Shown here: positions 8,910-18,478 of the stretch, piece after piece
Numbering within the stretch: the first letter of the stretch is position 1
Layout of the letters: each line of letters starts with the position of its first letter
Translations under genes and position numbers: made by a program
DNA from: Flavonifractor sp. An112
Lineage (GTDB): Bacteria; Bacillota; Clostridia; Oscillospirales; Oscillospiraceae
Assembly (NCBI RefSeq): GCF_002161085.1
Contig: NZ_NFLU01000003.1
Coordinates: forward strand, 62,001-126,000
Length of the DNA: 64,000 nt
Direction: 5' to 3'
The notes under the pieces: generated by a model
What the model was told of the DNA's origin: nothing
Database searches by the model: none
What the model saw: only the letters and a program-made list of their open reading frames with translations

Positions 8910-9673
8910 AAAGTCTCATCATTGCCTTTGCCATGTACTCCAAGGTCCCCATGCCCCGGGTAGACTGGGAGAAGAAGGCCCTGTCCTGGGCCCTGTGCTT
9001 CTTCCCCCTGGTGGGAGCGGTCATCGGTGCGGTGCTGTACGGCTGGATGGCCCTGGCCCGGTACCTGGGCTTCAGCCCCCTCTTCTTTGCCGCCTTCGCC
9101 TTGCTCATCCCCATCGCCCTTAGCGGAGGCATCCATCTGGACGGCTTCTGCGACACCTGCGACGCCCTGTCCTCCCACCAGAGCCGGGAGCGCAAGCTGG
9201 AGATCTTGAAGGATTCCCACACCGGGGCCTTTGCCATCATCTGCTGCGGGCTCTACCTGCTGGTATTTTTCGCCTGCTGGAGTGAGGTGGCGGCATCGGG
9301 ACGGGCCGCCCTGGTGCTGGCGTTGGGGCCGGTGCTCTCCCGCAGCCTGTCCGGTCTCTTTGCCGTTACCCTGCCCAACGCCCGGGGCACCGGCCTGCTG
9401 GCCACCTTTACCGACACCATGGATACCGCCAAGGCCCGTGGCGTCATGGTGATCTGGGTGGTGGTCTGCGTGGCCGCCATGCTGTGGCTGGACCTGTGGA
9501 CCGGCGGCGCCGCCCTGCTGGGGGCAGGACTGGCCTGCCTGTACTATCGGGTCATGAGCCAGCGGCAGTTTGGAGGCGTCACCGGCGATCTGGCCGGCTT
9601 CTTCCTCCAGATCTGCGAGCTTGGCATGGTGCTGATGGTGGCTGTGGTCCAGAAAATCGAGGTGTTGGTATGA
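8906..9673 (+). CDS. cobS: Adenosylcobinamide-GDP ribazoletransferase CobS
   Basis: CobS joins GDP-cobinamide to alpha-ribazole (phosphate), giving cobalamin. It is an integral membrane protein of 255 residues with about six hydrophobic helices. The family motif GGIHLDGFCDTCDAL lies near residue 75, followed by KDSHTGAFAI, and FGGVTGDLAG lies near the C-terminus. I take GTG 8906, coupled to the cobU stop, rather than the longer open frame from 8870. Confidence 0.94.
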   Translation: MKSLIIAFAMYSKVPMPRVDWEKKALSWALCFFPLVGAVIGAVLYGWMALARYLGFSPLFFAAFALLIPIALSGGIHLDGFCDTCDALSSHQSRERKLEILKDSHTGAFAIICCGLYLLVFFACWSEVAASGRAALVLALGPVLSRSLSGLFAVTLPNARGTGLLATFTDTMDTAKARGVMVIWVVVCVAAMLWLDLWTGGAALLGAGLACLYYRVMSQRQFGGVTGDLAGFFLQICELGMVLMVAVVQKIEVLV

Positions 9674-10026
9674 TACTCATCGTTGGCGGTGCGGGCCAGG
9701 GAAAACTGGACTATGTGCTGCAAAAAACGGGATATACCCCAGACCAGGTGGCCCATACCCCGGAGGAGGCCAAAAGCAAGCCGATTTTTGACGGCCTGGA
9801 GCAGTGGCCCCACCTGGACGAGGAGGAGCTGCTGACCGCCAATCCGGACCTGATCCTCATCTGCGACGAGGTGGGCTGCGGCGTGGTACCCATCGACCCG
9901 GCCCAGCGGGCCTGGCGGGAGGATGTGGGTCGGCTGTGCTGCCGCCTGGCTAAGCGGGCGGAGCGTGTGGAGCGCATTTTCTGCGGCCTGCCCATGACCC
10001 TGAAAGGAGACAAACCATGGAACTGA
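9670..10026 (+). CDS. Short CobU-like protein with degenerate P-loop
   Basis: This 118-residue protein resembles CobU at both ends but is a third shorter. The P-loop reads GGAGQGKLDY, with Leu where the Ser/Thr should be. The C-terminal part (ICDEVGCGVVPIDPAQRAWRED) matches the CobU segment NEVG-GIVP, and it ends MTLKG. The middle histidine segment is missing. It starts in an ATGA overlap with cobS and overlaps cobC. It may be a regulatory or guanylyltransferase-only relative; catalytic activity is doubtful. Confidence 0.75.
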   Translation: MILIVGGAGQGKLDYVLQKTGYTPDQVAHTPEEAKSKPIFDGLEQWPHLDEEELLTANPDLILICDEVGCGVVPIDPAQRAWREDVGRLCCRLAKRAERVERIFCGLPMTLKGDKPWN

Positions 10027-10613
10027 TCCTCATTCGGCACGGAACCACCCAGGGCAACCTGGAGAAGCGCTTTGTGGGCACTTTGGATGTACCGCTCACT
10101 CCCCAGGGGGAGGAGCTGGCCCGTAAAGTGGGGCCCACCCTGCCCTATGTGGAGCATATCTACCGCTCCCCGCTGATGCGGTGCCGCCAGACGGCTCAGC
10201 TGCTGTGGCCGGGGGTGGAGAGCACCGTGATCGAAGAGCTGCGGGAGACCGACTTCGGCCCCTTTGAGGGGAAAAACCACGAGGAGCTGAAGGACGATCC
10301 CCTGTATCAAGCCTGGATCGGCCAGCCCGGTACCCACCTGAACTTTGCCGCCATGCCGGTAGGGGAGACCGCCGAGCAGGTGGTGGAGCGGGTATCCATC
10401 GGCCTCGGGAAGCTGGCCAGGGACGCCGCCGCCCGCGGCTTTGAGCGGGTGGGCGTGGTGTCCCACGGCGGGGCGCTGATGGGCCTGCTGTCCAAGTATG
10501 GCCGCCCGGAGCGGGAGTATTACGGCTGGATGTGCCCCAACTGCGGTGGCTTCCGTATGGCCCTGGACCCGGACACCCTGGAACTGACGGTGCTGGAGGA
10601 GTACAAAGGATGA
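10017..10613 (+). CDS. cobC: Alpha-ribazole phosphatase CobC (histidine phosphatase)
   Basis: CobC removes the phosphate from alpha-ribazole 5'-phosphate or cobalamin phosphate. The N-terminal LIRHGTTQGN is the phosphohistidine motif of the phosphoglycerate-mutase-like family. The catalytic partner His lies in VVSHGGALMGLL near residue 145. The length is 198 residues, as expected. The start overlaps the preceding gene by ten bases. The role rests on its place in the cob operon, since the fold also serves other phosphatases. Confidence 0.9.
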   Translation: MELILIRHGTTQGNLEKRFVGTLDVPLTPQGEELARKVGPTLPYVEHIYRSPLMRCRQTAQLLWPGVESTVIEELRETDFGPFEGKNHEELKDDPLYQAWIGQPGTHLNFAAMPVGETAEQVVERVSIGLGKLARDAAARGFERVGVVSHGGALMGLLSKYGRPEREYYGWMCPNCGGFRMALDPDTLELTVLEEYKG

Positions 10614-11587
10614 GTTGGTGGATCAGTCATTTGACGGCGCTGCTCATTGGCTTCTGCCTGGACCTGCTGCTGGGGGACCCCCACTGGGCTCCCCACCCGG
10701 TGCGGGCCATCGGTGCCCTGATCTCCGGGTTGGAAAAGGTGCTGCGGAAGCTCTTCCCCAGGTCTCACGGCGGTGAGCTGGCCGGGGGCGTGGTGCTGGT
10801 GCTCCTCACCCTGGCCATCCCCACGGTTCTGACGGTGCTGCTGCTGTGGGGATGCTGGCTGGTGAGCCCCTGGCTGGCCCTGGCGGTGGAGAGCGTGATC
10901 AGCTACCAGCTGCTGGCCACCAAGTCTCTGGCCGCCGAGAGCCGTAAAGTGTACGATGCCCTGAAGACCGGGGATCTGGACAAGGCCCGGTACGCCGTCT
11001 CCATGATCGTGGGCCGGGACACCGACCGGCTGGACGAGGCCGGGGTAACCAAGGCGGCGGTAGAGACGGTGGCGGAAAACGCCTCCGACGGCGTCATCGC
11101 CCCCCTCATCTTCCTGGCCATCGGCGGCGCGCCCCTGGGTATGTTCTATAAGGCCGCCAACACCATGGACTCCATGGTGGGCTATAAAAACGACAAATAC
11201 CTCTACTTTGGCCGGGCGGCGGCCAGGTGGGACGACATTCTGAACTTCATTCCCGCCCGCATCTCCGGTGTGCTCATGTGCCTGGGGGCTGTGGCGGCGG
11301 GGTATGACGGGAAGAATGCCTGGCGCATTTTCAAGCGGGACCGGAAGAAGCACAAGTCCCCCAACGCCGCCCACACCGAGGCGGTCTGTGCCGGTGCCCT
11401 CCAGCTTCGGCTGGTGGGGCCCAGCTGGTACTTCGGCAAGCTGGTGGAGAAGCCCTACATCGGGGACGATCAGCGGCCCCCTGAGCCCCTGGATATCCTG
11501 CGGGCGGGCCGGATCCTGTACGCTACCGCCTTCTTCGCCCTGCTGCTCTTCTGCGGGGTGCCACTGCTGATTTTATTGTTCCCCTGA
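10610..11587 (+). CDS. cbiB: Adenosylcobinamide-phosphate synthase CbiB
   Basis: CbiB attaches aminopropanol phosphate to adenosylcobyric acid. The membrane protein has 325 residues with helices near the N-terminus, residues 55-90 and the C-terminus. The family motif LDLLLGDPHWAPHPVRAIG is near residue 15, with ETVAENASDGVIAPL and NTMDSMVGYKNDKY in the middle. ATG 10610 overlaps the cobC stop. It works with CobD, encoded next. Confidence 0.95.
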   Translation: MSWWISHLTALLIGFCLDLLLGDPHWAPHPVRAIGALISGLEKVLRKLFPRSHGGELAGGVVLVLLTLAIPTVLTVLLLWGCWLVSPWLALAVESVISYQLLATKSLAAESRKVYDALKTGDLDKARYAVSMIVGRDTDRLDEAGVTKAAVETVAENASDGVIAPLIFLAIGGAPLGMFYKAANTMDSMVGYKNDKYLYFGRAAARWDDILNFIPARISGVLMCLGAVAAGYDGKNAWRIFKRDRKKHKSPNAAHTEAVCAGALQLRLVGPSWYFGKLVEKPYIGDDQRPPEPLDILRAGRILYATAFFALLLFCGVPLLILLFP

Positions 11588-11626
11588 GGGCGGATGCCCA
11601 CTTTGTCCACGAAAAGGAGCGTTGTT

Positions 11627-12682
11627 ATGCCAGTCTACACCCACGGCGGGGATATCCTCACCGCCCAGACCGCCTACGGCGGGGAGGTCCTGGACTTTTC
11701 CGCCAACCTGAACCCCCTGGGGATGCCTGCCCCGGTGGCGGAGGCGGCCCGGCAGGCGGTGGACCAGTCGGCCTGCTACCCGGACCCCCTGTGCCGGGAC
11801 CTGCGGCGGGCCATTGCCGCCCACGACGGGGTGGGGGAGGAGCAGGTGGTGTGCGGCAACGGAGCCGCCGACTTGATCTTCCGATTGGTGTTTGCGCTGA
11901 AACCGAAAAAGGCCCTGGTCACCGCCCCCGCCTTCTCCGAGTATGAGGAGGCCCTCACCTGCGTGGGCTGTGAGATCGACCGGTACACCCTGGACCAGAG
12001 CAGGAACTTCGACCTGGACGCGGGCTTCGTGGACGCTATCGAATCGGACACCGACCTGGTGTTCCTGTGTACCCCCAACAACCCCACCGGGCGGCTGATC
12101 GATGAGGAATTGCTGGAAAAAGTGGTGCAGCGGTGCGGTGCTGTGGGCGCGGTGCTGGTGGTGGACGAGTGCTTCCTGCCTCTGGCCACCGGCGGGCCGG
12201 GGCTGGCCCCTTGGCTGGCCCACCACCCCAATCTGGTGTTGCTGCGGGCCTTCACCAAAAGCTACGCCATGGCGGGTCTGCGGCTGGGCTACTGCCTGAC
12301 GGCCAACGAGGGACTGCGGGAGCAGCTGGGCAAATTCGCCCAGCCCTGGAGCGTGTCCACCCCCGCTCAGGCGGCAGGCGTGGCGGCCCTGACCTGCTGT
12401 CCCCACTGGCCGGAGGAGGGCAGGCGCTTTGTGGAGGAAGCCCGGCCCGGTCTGGCCGCCGGTCTGACGGCGGCGGGGTGTACCGTGATTCCCGGGCAGG
12501 CCAACTATCTCCTGTTCCGGCTGCCCGGCGTAGCCGATTTGAAAGAGAAACTGCTGGAGCGGGGGGTGCTCATCCGCTCCTGCGCCAACTACTACGGCCT
12601 GGGCCCCGACTGGTACCGGGTGTGCGTCCGGGGCGAAGAAGAAAACCGGCGGCTGCTGGCCGCCCTCAGCGAGGTGCAGTGA
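11627..12682 (+). CDS. cobD: Threonine-phosphate decarboxylase CobD
   Basis: This PLP enzyme decarboxylates L-threonine O-3-phosphate to the aminopropanol phosphate used by CbiB. It has the HGG start, [19 protein letters not shown], the VVDECF segment and the PLP lysine in [17 protein letters not shown] chose ATG 11627 because AAGGAG stands ten bases upstream and the N-terminus then fits the family. The length is 351 residues. It shares bases with the cbiP start (TGATG). Confidence 0.94.
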   Translation: MPVYTHGGDILTAQTAYGGEVLDFSANLNPLGMPAPVAEAARQAVDQSACYPDPLCRDLRRAIAAHDGVGEEQVVCGNGAADLIFRLVFALKPKKALVTAPAFSEYEEALTCVGCEIDRYTLDQSRNFDLDAGFVDAIESDTDLVFLCTPNNPTGRLIDEELLEKVVQRCGAVGAVLVVDECFLPLATGGPGLAPWLAHHPNLVLLRAFTKSYAMAGLRLGYCLTANEGLREQLGKFAQPWSVSTPAQAAGVAALTCCPHWPEEGRRFVEEARPGLAAGLTAAGCTVIPGQANYLLFRLPGVADLKEKLLERGVLIRSCANYYGLGPDWYRVCVRGEEENRRLLAALSEVQ

Positions 12683-14178
12683 TGGCAAAGGCAATTATGA
12701 TCCAGGGTACCGCCTCCAACGCCGGCAAGTCTCTGCTGGCGGCGGGGCTGTGCCGCATCTTCAAGCAGGACGGCTACAAGGTGGCCCCATTCAAGTCCCA
12801 GAACATGGCCCTCAACTCTGCCATCACCCCGGTTGGGCTGGAGATGGGCCGTGCCCAGGTCATGCAGGCTCAGGCGGCAGGTGTGGCCCCCGATGTGCGG
12901 ATGAACCCCATTCTCCTGAAGCCCACCAGCGATGTGGGCTCCCAGGTTATCGTCAACGGCATTCCCCGGGGTACTATGAAGGCGGGAGATTACTTCAAGT
13001 ATAAGAAAAACCTCATTCCCGACGTGATGGAGGCCTATTCCTCTCTGGGGTCGGAGTATGATATCATCGTCATCGAGGGGGCGGGCAGCCCGGCGGAGAT
13101 CAACCTGAAAGAGGACGATCTGGTCAACATGGGTATGGCCCGCATGGCAAAGGCCCCCGTGCTGCTGTGCGGCGACATCGACCGGGGCGGCGTGTTTGCT
13201 TCCCTCTACGGCACGGTGAAGCTGCTGGACCCGGACGAGCAGGAGATGATCAAGGGACTCATCATCAACAAGTTCCGGGGCGATGTGGAGATTCTCCGCC
13301 CCGGCCTCACCCAGCTGGAGGAGCTGGCGGGTAAGCCGGTGCTGGGTGTGGTGCCCATGCTGGAGGTGGACGTGGACGATGAGGACTCCCTGTCCGCCCG
13401 TCTGTCCAAATCCGGTAAAGTGGGCCTGGTGGACGTAGCGGTGATCCGCCTGCCCCGGCTTTCCAACTTCACCGACTTCAACCCCCTGGAGCGGATGGAG
13501 GAGGTCTCCCTCCGCTATGTGGGGAGCGTGGGGGAGCTGGGCCACCCCGACCTCATCATTTTGCCCGGCACCAAAAACACCATGGACGACCTGCGGTGGC
13601 TGCGGCAGAGCGGCCTGGAGGGCGCCATTCTGAAGCATACCGCCAGGGGCGGCGCGGTCATCGGTATCTGCGGCGGCTATCAGATGCTGGGCAACACCGT
13701 CTCCGACCCGGACGGGGTGGAGGGAGGAGGCACCCTGGCAGGGCTGGGCCTACTGCCCTCTGAGACCGTGTTCCAGGGGGAAAAGACCCGCACCCGGGTG
13801 ACCGGAACCTTTGTCCAGGCCGGGGGCATCTTCGCTCCTATGGCCGGTGTGGCCTTTGAGGGCTACGAGATCCATATGGGCAAGACGGAGAGCGCCGCCG
13901 CCCCGCTGGTGCAGTTTGCCACCCAGACCGGGGAGGAGCATATCGACGGCCTCAGCGCGGGCAACGTGTGGGGCTGCTACGTCCACGGCATCTTTGACAA
14001 GGCCGGCGTGGCCGAGGCCCTGGTGAATGCCCTGATGAAGGCCAAGGGCCTGGAGGGCCAGGCCGCCAGTGTGGACTGGCAGGAGTACGCCCAGCGGCAG
14101 TACGACAAGCTGGCGGACGGTTTGCGGGCCAGTCTGGACATGGAGCGGATCTACCGCATCCTGAACGGGGAGGAATGA
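12682..14178 (+). CDS. cbiP: Cobyric acid synthase CbiP
   Basis: CbiP performs the four remaining side-chain amidations (b, d, e, g). The 498-residue protein has an N-terminal [13 protein letters not shown]-loop, the KSQNMALNS segment, [10 protein letters not shown], and a GATase1 domain with LPGTKNTM and the nucleophile region [10 protein letters not shown] (Cys near 333). The late YVHGIFD contains the partner His. ATG 12682 is coupled to the cobD stop; the much longer open frame upstream is cobD shadow. Confidence 0.95.
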   Translation: MAKAIMIQGTASNAGKSLLAAGLCRIFKQDGYKVAPFKSQNMALNSAITPVGLEMGRAQVMQAQAAGVAPDVRMNPILLKPTSDVGSQVIVNGIPRGTMKAGDYFKYKKNLIPDVMEAYSSLGSEYDIIVIEGAGSPAEINLKEDDLVNMGMARMAKAPVLLCGDIDRGGVFASLYGTVKLLDPDEQEMIKGLIINKFRGDVEILRPGLTQLEELAGKPVLGVVPMLEVDVDDEDSLSARLSKSGKVGLVDVAVIRLPRLSNFTDFNPLERMEEVSLRYVGSVGELGHPDLIILPGTKNTMDDLRWLRQSGLEGAILKHTARGGAVIGICGGYQMLGNTVSDPDGVEGGGTLAGLGLLPSETVFQGEKTRTRVTGTFVQAGGIFAPMAGVAFEGYEIHMGKTESAAAPLVQFATQTGEEHIDGLSAGNVWGCYVHGIFDKAGVAEALVNALMKAKGLEGQAASVDWQEYAQRQYDKLADGLRASLDMERIYRILNGEE

Positions 14179-14181
14179 CCC

Positions 14182-14829
14182 ATGAAAAAGATAGAGTTGC
14201 AGCGGGTGGCCCCCGCTGACATTGAGGCCAGAAGCATGGAAATCATCGGCCAGGAGCTGGGGGACCGGGTGTTTCCCGCCGACCAGCTGCCCATCATCAA
14301 GCGGGCCATCCACACCAGCGCCGACTTCGACTATGCCGACAATCTGGTATTCTCCCCCGACGCGGTGGCGGCAGGCATTGCCGCCATCAAGGGGGGCTGC
14401 ACCATCGTCACCGACACCCAGATGGCCTTCTCCGGGGTCAACAAGAAGGTGCTGGAGAAGTTTGGCGGGAAAGCGGTGTGCTTTATGTCCGACCCCGATG
14501 TGGCCGCGGAGGCCAAGGAGCGGGGGGAGACCCGGGCCACCGTGTCCATGGAGCGGGCGGCCCGTCTGGAAGGCCCTCTGGTGCTGGCCATCGGCAACGC
14601 CCCTACCGCCCTGGTGCGGGCCTGTGAGCTGATGGAGGAGGGTAAATTGGCCCCCGCCCTGGTCATCGGGGCGCCGGTGGGATTTGTGAACGTGGTGGAG
14701 AGCAAGGAACTGCTGCTCACCATGAATGTGCCTCACATCGTGGCCCGGGGGCGCAAGGGGGGCAGCAACATTGCCGCCGCCATCTGCAACGCCCTGTTAT
14801 ACCAGGCCAGCAACAACGTACGGGAGTGA
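14182..14829 (+). CDS. cbiC: Cobalt-precorrin-8 methylmutase CbiC
   Basis: CbiC moves a methyl group from C-11 to C-12, giving cobyrinate. The 215-residue protein contains the catalytic-His region IHTSADFDYADNL, DTQMAFSG, AIGNAPTAL and IGAPVGFVNVVESKE. It starts three bases after the cbiP stop with GGGGAGGAATGACCC upstream. Its product feeds CbiA, encoded upstream. Confidence 0.95.
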   Translation: MKKIELQRVAPADIEARSMEIIGQELGDRVFPADQLPIIKRAIHTSADFDYADNLVFSPDAVAAGIAAIKGGCTIVTDTQMAFSGVNKKVLEKFGGKAVCFMSDPDVAAEAKERGETRATVSMERAARLEGPLVLAIGNAPTALVRACELMEEGKLAPALVIGAPVGFVNVVESKELLLTMNVPHIVARGRKGGSNIAAAICNALLYQASNNVRE

Positions 14830-14834
14830 AAGAT

Positions 14835-15620
14835 ATGAAACCACAAGCCCTTCTGGCGGTGTCCTTCGGCACCAGCCACCGGGACACCCTGGAAAAGACC
14901 ATTGCCGCCATCGAGAAGGCCCTGGCCGCCGCCTTTCCGGCGCGCACCCTGCGCCGGGCCTTCACCAGCGGTATGATTTTGAGAAAGCTGGAGCGGGAGG
15001 GCACCCACATCGACGACGTACCCACCGCCCTGGAGAAGCTGGCGGCGGAGGGATACACCGACGTGCTGGTCCAGCCCACCCACATCATGAACGGCGACGA
15101 GTACGACAAGATGATGGCTCTGGCCGGCCCCTTCGAGGGCCGGTTTGAGAAGCTGACCTTCGGCCGCCCCCTGCTCACCGAGACGGGGGACTACCTGGAC
15201 GCGGTGGGGGCCCTGCTCCAAGACCTGCCCCAGGCAGAGGAGGGCAAAGCCATCCTCTACATGGGCCACGGCACCGAGCACTTTGCCAACTCCTGTTACG
15301 CCCTGCTGGAGTATGTGTTCCGGGATATGGGCCGGAAGGACGTGGTCATCGGCACGGTGGAGGGCTACCCCGGCTTTGGGGAGGCGGTGCGCCGTATCCA
15401 AGAGCTGGGCGCCACAAACGTAGAGCTGCGCCCCCTGATGATCGTGGCGGGCGATCACGCCAAAAACGATCTGGCGGGGGAGGAGGAGGATTCCTGGAAA
15501 TCCCTGCTGGAACAAGAGGGCTACGCCGTCAACTGCGTGCTCCAGGGCCTGGGGGAGTTTCCCAGTATCCAGGCCCTCTTCGTCAAGCACGCCGGAGAGG
15601 CCAAACAACTCCAGGCGTAA
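14835..15620 (+). CDS. cbiK: Anaerobic cobalt chelatase CbiK
   Basis: CbiK inserts Co2+ into sirohydrochlorin, which makes this the cobalt-early pathway. The protein of 261 residues starts with LLAVSFGTSH, the first metal-binding histidine region, and has QPTHIMNGDEYD and the MGHGTEHFANSCY segment with the second active-site histidines. The start could be GTG 14826 (inside the cbiC stop) or ATG 14835; I use the ATG. No signal peptide is seen, so it is cytosolic. Riboswitch 2 follows at once. Confidence 0.93.
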   Translation: MKPQALLAVSFGTSHRDTLEKTIAAIEKALAAAFPARTLRRAFTSGMILRKLEREGTHIDDVPTALEKLAAEGYTDVLVQPTHIMNGDEYDKMMALAGPFEGRFEKLTFGRPLLTETGDYLDAVGALLQDLPQAEEGKAILYMGHGTEHFANSCYALLEYVFRDMGRKDVVIGTVEGYPGFGEAVRRIQELGATNVELRPLMIVAGDHAKNDLAGEEEDSWKSLLEQEGYAVNCVLQGLGEFPSIQALFVKHAGEAKQLQA

Positions 15621-15629
15621 GCCTGTTTG

Positions 15630-15782
15630 CATAGAGGGCCGGGAAAAGGGAAGCCGGGTGCAAATCCCGCGCAGTCCCGCTGCCGTAAGAGAAGAGCCGC
15701 CGGGCACCATGTCACTGGGAAAACCTGGGAAGACGCGCGGCGGCAGAGAGGCTCAAGCCGGAAAACCTTGCCCGGCCCGGAA
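15630..15782 (+). promoter_or_regulatory. Cobalamin riboswitch 2
   Basis: The conserved blocks GGGAAGCCGGGTGCAAATC, CCGCGCAGTCCCGCTGCC and AAGCCGGAAAACC are readable between cbiK and cbiM. No T-tract terminator follows. The 3' end is close to the cbiM ribosome-binding site (AGGAAAGGA), so translational control by hiding that site is more likely than termination. It would lower cobalt uptake when B12 is plentiful. Edges are approximate. Confidence 0.92.
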
Positions 15783-15821
15783 ACCACCCACCTACGAGTG
15801 ATAGGAAAGGATGAAACAACC

Positions 15822-16541
15822 ATGAAAACTCTGACTGCCAACAAAACCGTCCGCGCCGCGGCGGTGCTGGTGGGGCTGCTGGGTCTGATGACCATGAGCG
15901 CCTCCGCCATGCACATCGCCGAGGGTATGCTGCCGGTGAACTGGGCCATTGGCTGGGGCGCGGTGTGCGTCCCCTTCGTGGTGGCCGGCTTCTTCTCCAT
16001 CAAGAAGAAGATCGATCAGGCCCCCCGGGCCAAGATCCTGCTGGCCATGTGCGGCGCCTTTGCCTTCGTGCTGTCAGCGCTGAAGATCCCCTCGGTGTCC
16101 GGCTCCTGCTCCCACCCCACCGGTGTGGGCCTGGGCGCCATCCTGTTCGGGCCCCTGGTGATGACGGTGCTGGGCCTCATCGTGCTGCTCTTCCAGGCCC
16201 TGCTGCTGGCCCACGGCGGCCTGACCACCCTGGGGGCCAACACTTTCTCCATGGCCATTGCCGGGCCCATCGTGTCCTGGCTGATCTATAAGCTGCTGCG
16301 GAAGGCCAAGGCTCCCGCCGCTGTGGCGGTGTTTGCCGCCGCCGCCCTGGGTGACCTCTTCACCTATGTGGTCACCTCGGTCCAGCTGGGGGTCATCAAC
16401 GGCGGCATGGTGAAGTTCCTTACCATCTTCGCTGTGACCCAGATCCCTCTGGCCATTGCCGAGGGCCTGCTCACCGTGGTCATCTTCAACGTGCTGGAGA
16501 AGTACAGCAAGACCGAGCTCCATGAGCTGCAGGTGCTGTAA
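15822..16541 (+). CDS. cbiM: Cobalt ECF transporter S component CbiM
   Basis: CbiM is the substrate-binding membrane unit of the CbiMNQO cobalt transporter. An N-terminal hydrophobic segment ends in SASA and is followed by MHIAEGMLP. The His at position 2 after processing is the family's metal ligand. About six membrane helices follow, with [18 protein letters not shown] near residue 90. ATG 15822 has a good AGGAAAGGA site; the out-of-frame ATG 11 bases earlier stops at once. Confidence 0.95.
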   Translation: MKTLTANKTVRAAAVLVGLLGLMTMSASAMHIAEGMLPVNWAIGWGAVCVPFVVAGFFSIKKKIDQAPRAKILLAMCGAFAFVLSALKIPSVSGSCSHPTGVGLGAILFGPLVMTVLGLIVLLFQALLLAHGGLTTLGANTFSMAIAGPIVSWLIYKLLRKAKAPAAVAVFAAAALGDLFTYVVTSVQLGVINGGMVKFLTIFAVTQIPLAIAEGLLTVVIFNVLEKYSKTELHELQVL

Positions 16542-16554
16542 GGAGGGGACGGAT

Positions 16555-16851
16555 ATGAAAGTTTGGCAGAAAAATTTGATTTTGATCCTGTTGGTGGTGG
16601 TCATCGCCGCCGTGCCCCTGTGGCTGCTGCCCAATGCCGAGTTCGGCGGGGCCGACGGCCAGGCTGAGGAGGCCATTATGGAGCTTAACCCCGACTATGA
16701 GCCCTGGTTTGAGCCCATTCTGGAGCCCGCCAGCGGCGAGGTGGAGTCTATGCTCTTTGCCCTCCAGGCCGCCATCGGCGCCGGTGTGGTGGGCTTCATT
16801 CTGGGCCGCATCACCAAGAAGCCGGACGGGAAAGAGAAAGGAACGAACTGA
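16555..16851 (+). CDS. cbiN: Cobalt transport protein CbiN
   Basis: CbiN is the small accessory subunit that lets CbiM move cobalt. The 98-residue protein has two membrane helices (about 7-25 and 62-82) joined by an extracytoplasmic loop with the family motif GADGQAEEAI and PWFEPILEP. AAGGAGGGG precedes ATG 16555. It stands between cbiM and cbiQ, the classical order. Confidence 0.93.
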   Translation: MKVWQKNLILILLVVVIAAVPLWLLPNAEFGGADGQAEEAIMELNPDYEPWFEPILEPASGEVESMLFALQAAIGAGVVGFILGRITKKPDGKEKGTN

Positions 16852-16853
16852 CC

Positions 16854-17633
16854 ATGGGCACCGACCGCTACGCCTATCAGTCCCGCCTGCGGCGGGTGTC
16901 TCCCATGCCCAAGCTGCTGCTGACGGTAGTCGCTCTGGTGATCTGCCTGTGCTGCGACAGCGTGGCGGTGGGCCTGTTTACCCTGATTCTGATGGGGGTA
17001 CTGATTACCGCCCTGGGGGGACTCTCCCCCAGGGTGTACCTCCATTTTCTCAAGGTGCCGCTGATCTTCCTGGTCATCGGCTGCCTTACCATCGTGGCGG
17101 GGGCCTACCCCGCCGGGACGGAGATGGTGGCCGCCATTCCGGTGGGGGACAGTTTGTGGGGCTTTACCGTGGATGGCCTTTGGCTGGGCGGCCGGATCTT
17201 CTGCAAGGCCCTGGGGGCGGTGGGATGTATGTATTTTCTCTCCCTCAATACCCCCGTTACCGACCTGACCATGGCCCTGGGGCGGCTCCATGTGCCCAAG
17301 CTGCTGGTGGAGCTGATGGAGCTGATCTACCGCTTCATCTTCGTGCTGGCCGAGACGGCCTCCAACATCCGCACCGCCCAGGATTCCCGGCTGGGCTACC
17401 GGGGGTTCCGCCGGTCGGTGTCCTCCCTGGGGATGCTGGCATCCATGGTGTTCCTGCGGGCATGGCGAAAGGCCGACCGTATCTATACCGCCCTGGAGTC
17501 CCGGGGCTATACCGGCAGCCTCACCACCCTGAATGATGCCTACCGTCCGGGGTGGGGGCTGCTCCCCCTCACCGTATTTGCGGCGGCGGGGCAGATTGCC
17601 ATTTGGTTTGTGGAAGGGAGGCTGCTGCTGTGA
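16854..17633 (+). CDS. cbiQ: Cobalt ECF transporter T component CbiQ
   Basis: CbiQ is the transmembrane coupling subunit between CbiM and the ATPase. The 259-residue protein has five or six hydrophobic helices and two Ala-Arg-Gly type coupling motifs, seen here as AQDSRLGYRGF and ALESRGYTG. It starts two bases after cbiN and overlaps cbiO by GTGA. Confidence 0.92.
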   Translation: MGTDRYAYQSRLRRVSPMPKLLLTVVALVICLCCDSVAVGLFTLILMGVLITALGGLSPRVYLHFLKVPLIFLVIGCLTIVAGAYPAGTEMVAAIPVGDSLWGFTVDGLWLGGRIFCKALGAVGCMYFLSLNTPVTDLTMALGRLHVPKLLVELMELIYRFIFVLAETASNIRTAQDSRLGYRGFRRSVSSLGMLASMVFLRAWRKADRIYTALESRGYTGSLTTLNDAYRPGWGLLPLTVFAAAGQIAIWFVEGRLLL

Positions 17634-18478
17634 ACGCCATCCAGGCAGAAGATCTGTGTTATACCTATGAGGACGGCACCGTAGCCCTGGACCATATTAC
17701 CTTTGCCGCAGAAAAAGGGAAGGTCACCGGTATTCTGGGGGCCAACGGGGCGGGCAAATCCACCCTGTTCCTCAGCCTCAACGGGGTGCTTACCCCCAAG
17801 AGCGGCAAGGTAGTGCTGGGGGGCCAGCCGGTGCGCTACGATAAAAAGGGCCTGCTGGAGCTGCGCCGCCGGGTGGGTATCGTGTTCCAGGACCCGGACG
17901 ATCAGCTCTTCTCCGCCGACGTGTATCGGGACGTGTCCTTCGGCGGGGTGAACCTGGGCCTGCCGGCGGAGGAGGTCCGCCGCCGGGTGGAAGCCGCCCT
18001 GGAGCGCACCGGCGTGTCCCATCTGCGGGACAAACCCACCCACGCCCTGTCCTACGGACAGAAGAAGCGGGTGGCTATCGCCGGAGTGCTGGTGATGGAG
18101 CCGGAGGTGCTCATTCTGGATGAGCCCACCGCCGGACTGGACCCCCAGGGGGTGAGCGACATCATGAAGCTGCTCACTCGCCTGCGGGACGAGCTGGGCA
18201 TGACGGTGCTCATCGCCACCCATGACATGGATATCGTGCCCCTGTACTGCGACTACGCCTACCTGCTGGGGGGCGGCAAGGTGCTGCTGGAGGGTACGCC
18301 GGAGCAGCTTTTTGCCGACCCGGCGGCCCTGCGGGCCAATCATCTCCGTCTGCCCCGCATCGCCCACCTGATGGAGGTGCTGCGGGAGGTGGATGGTCTG
18401 GACGCCGACCGGTCCGCCGCCACCATCGGGGCGGCCCGGCGGGAGATCCTGCGAATGCTCAAGGAGGAAAACCAATGA
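17630..18478 (+). CDS. cbiO: Cobalt ECF transporter ATPase CbiO
   Basis: CbiO energises cobalt uptake. The 282-residue ABC ATPase has Walker A GANGAGKST, the Q-loop FQDPDDQLFS, the signature LSYGQKKRVAIAG, Walker B VLILDEPTAGLD and the H-loop ATHDMD. The start is GTG 17630, coupled to the cbiQ stop. The next gene, cbiL, begins inside its stop. Confidence 0.94.
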   Translation: MNAIQAEDLCYTYEDGTVALDHITFAAEKGKVTGILGANGAGKSTLFLSLNGVLTPKSGKVVLGGQPVRYDKKGLLELRRRVGIVFQDPDDQLFSADVYRDVSFGGVNLGLPAEEVRRRVEAALERTGVSHLRDKPTHALSYGQKKRVAIAGVLVMEPEVLILDEPTAGLDPQGVSDIMKLLTRLRDELGMTVLIATHDMDIVPLYCDYAYLLGGGKVLLEGTPEQLFADPAALRANHLRLPRIAHLMEVLREVDGLDADRSAATIGAARREILRMLKEENQ

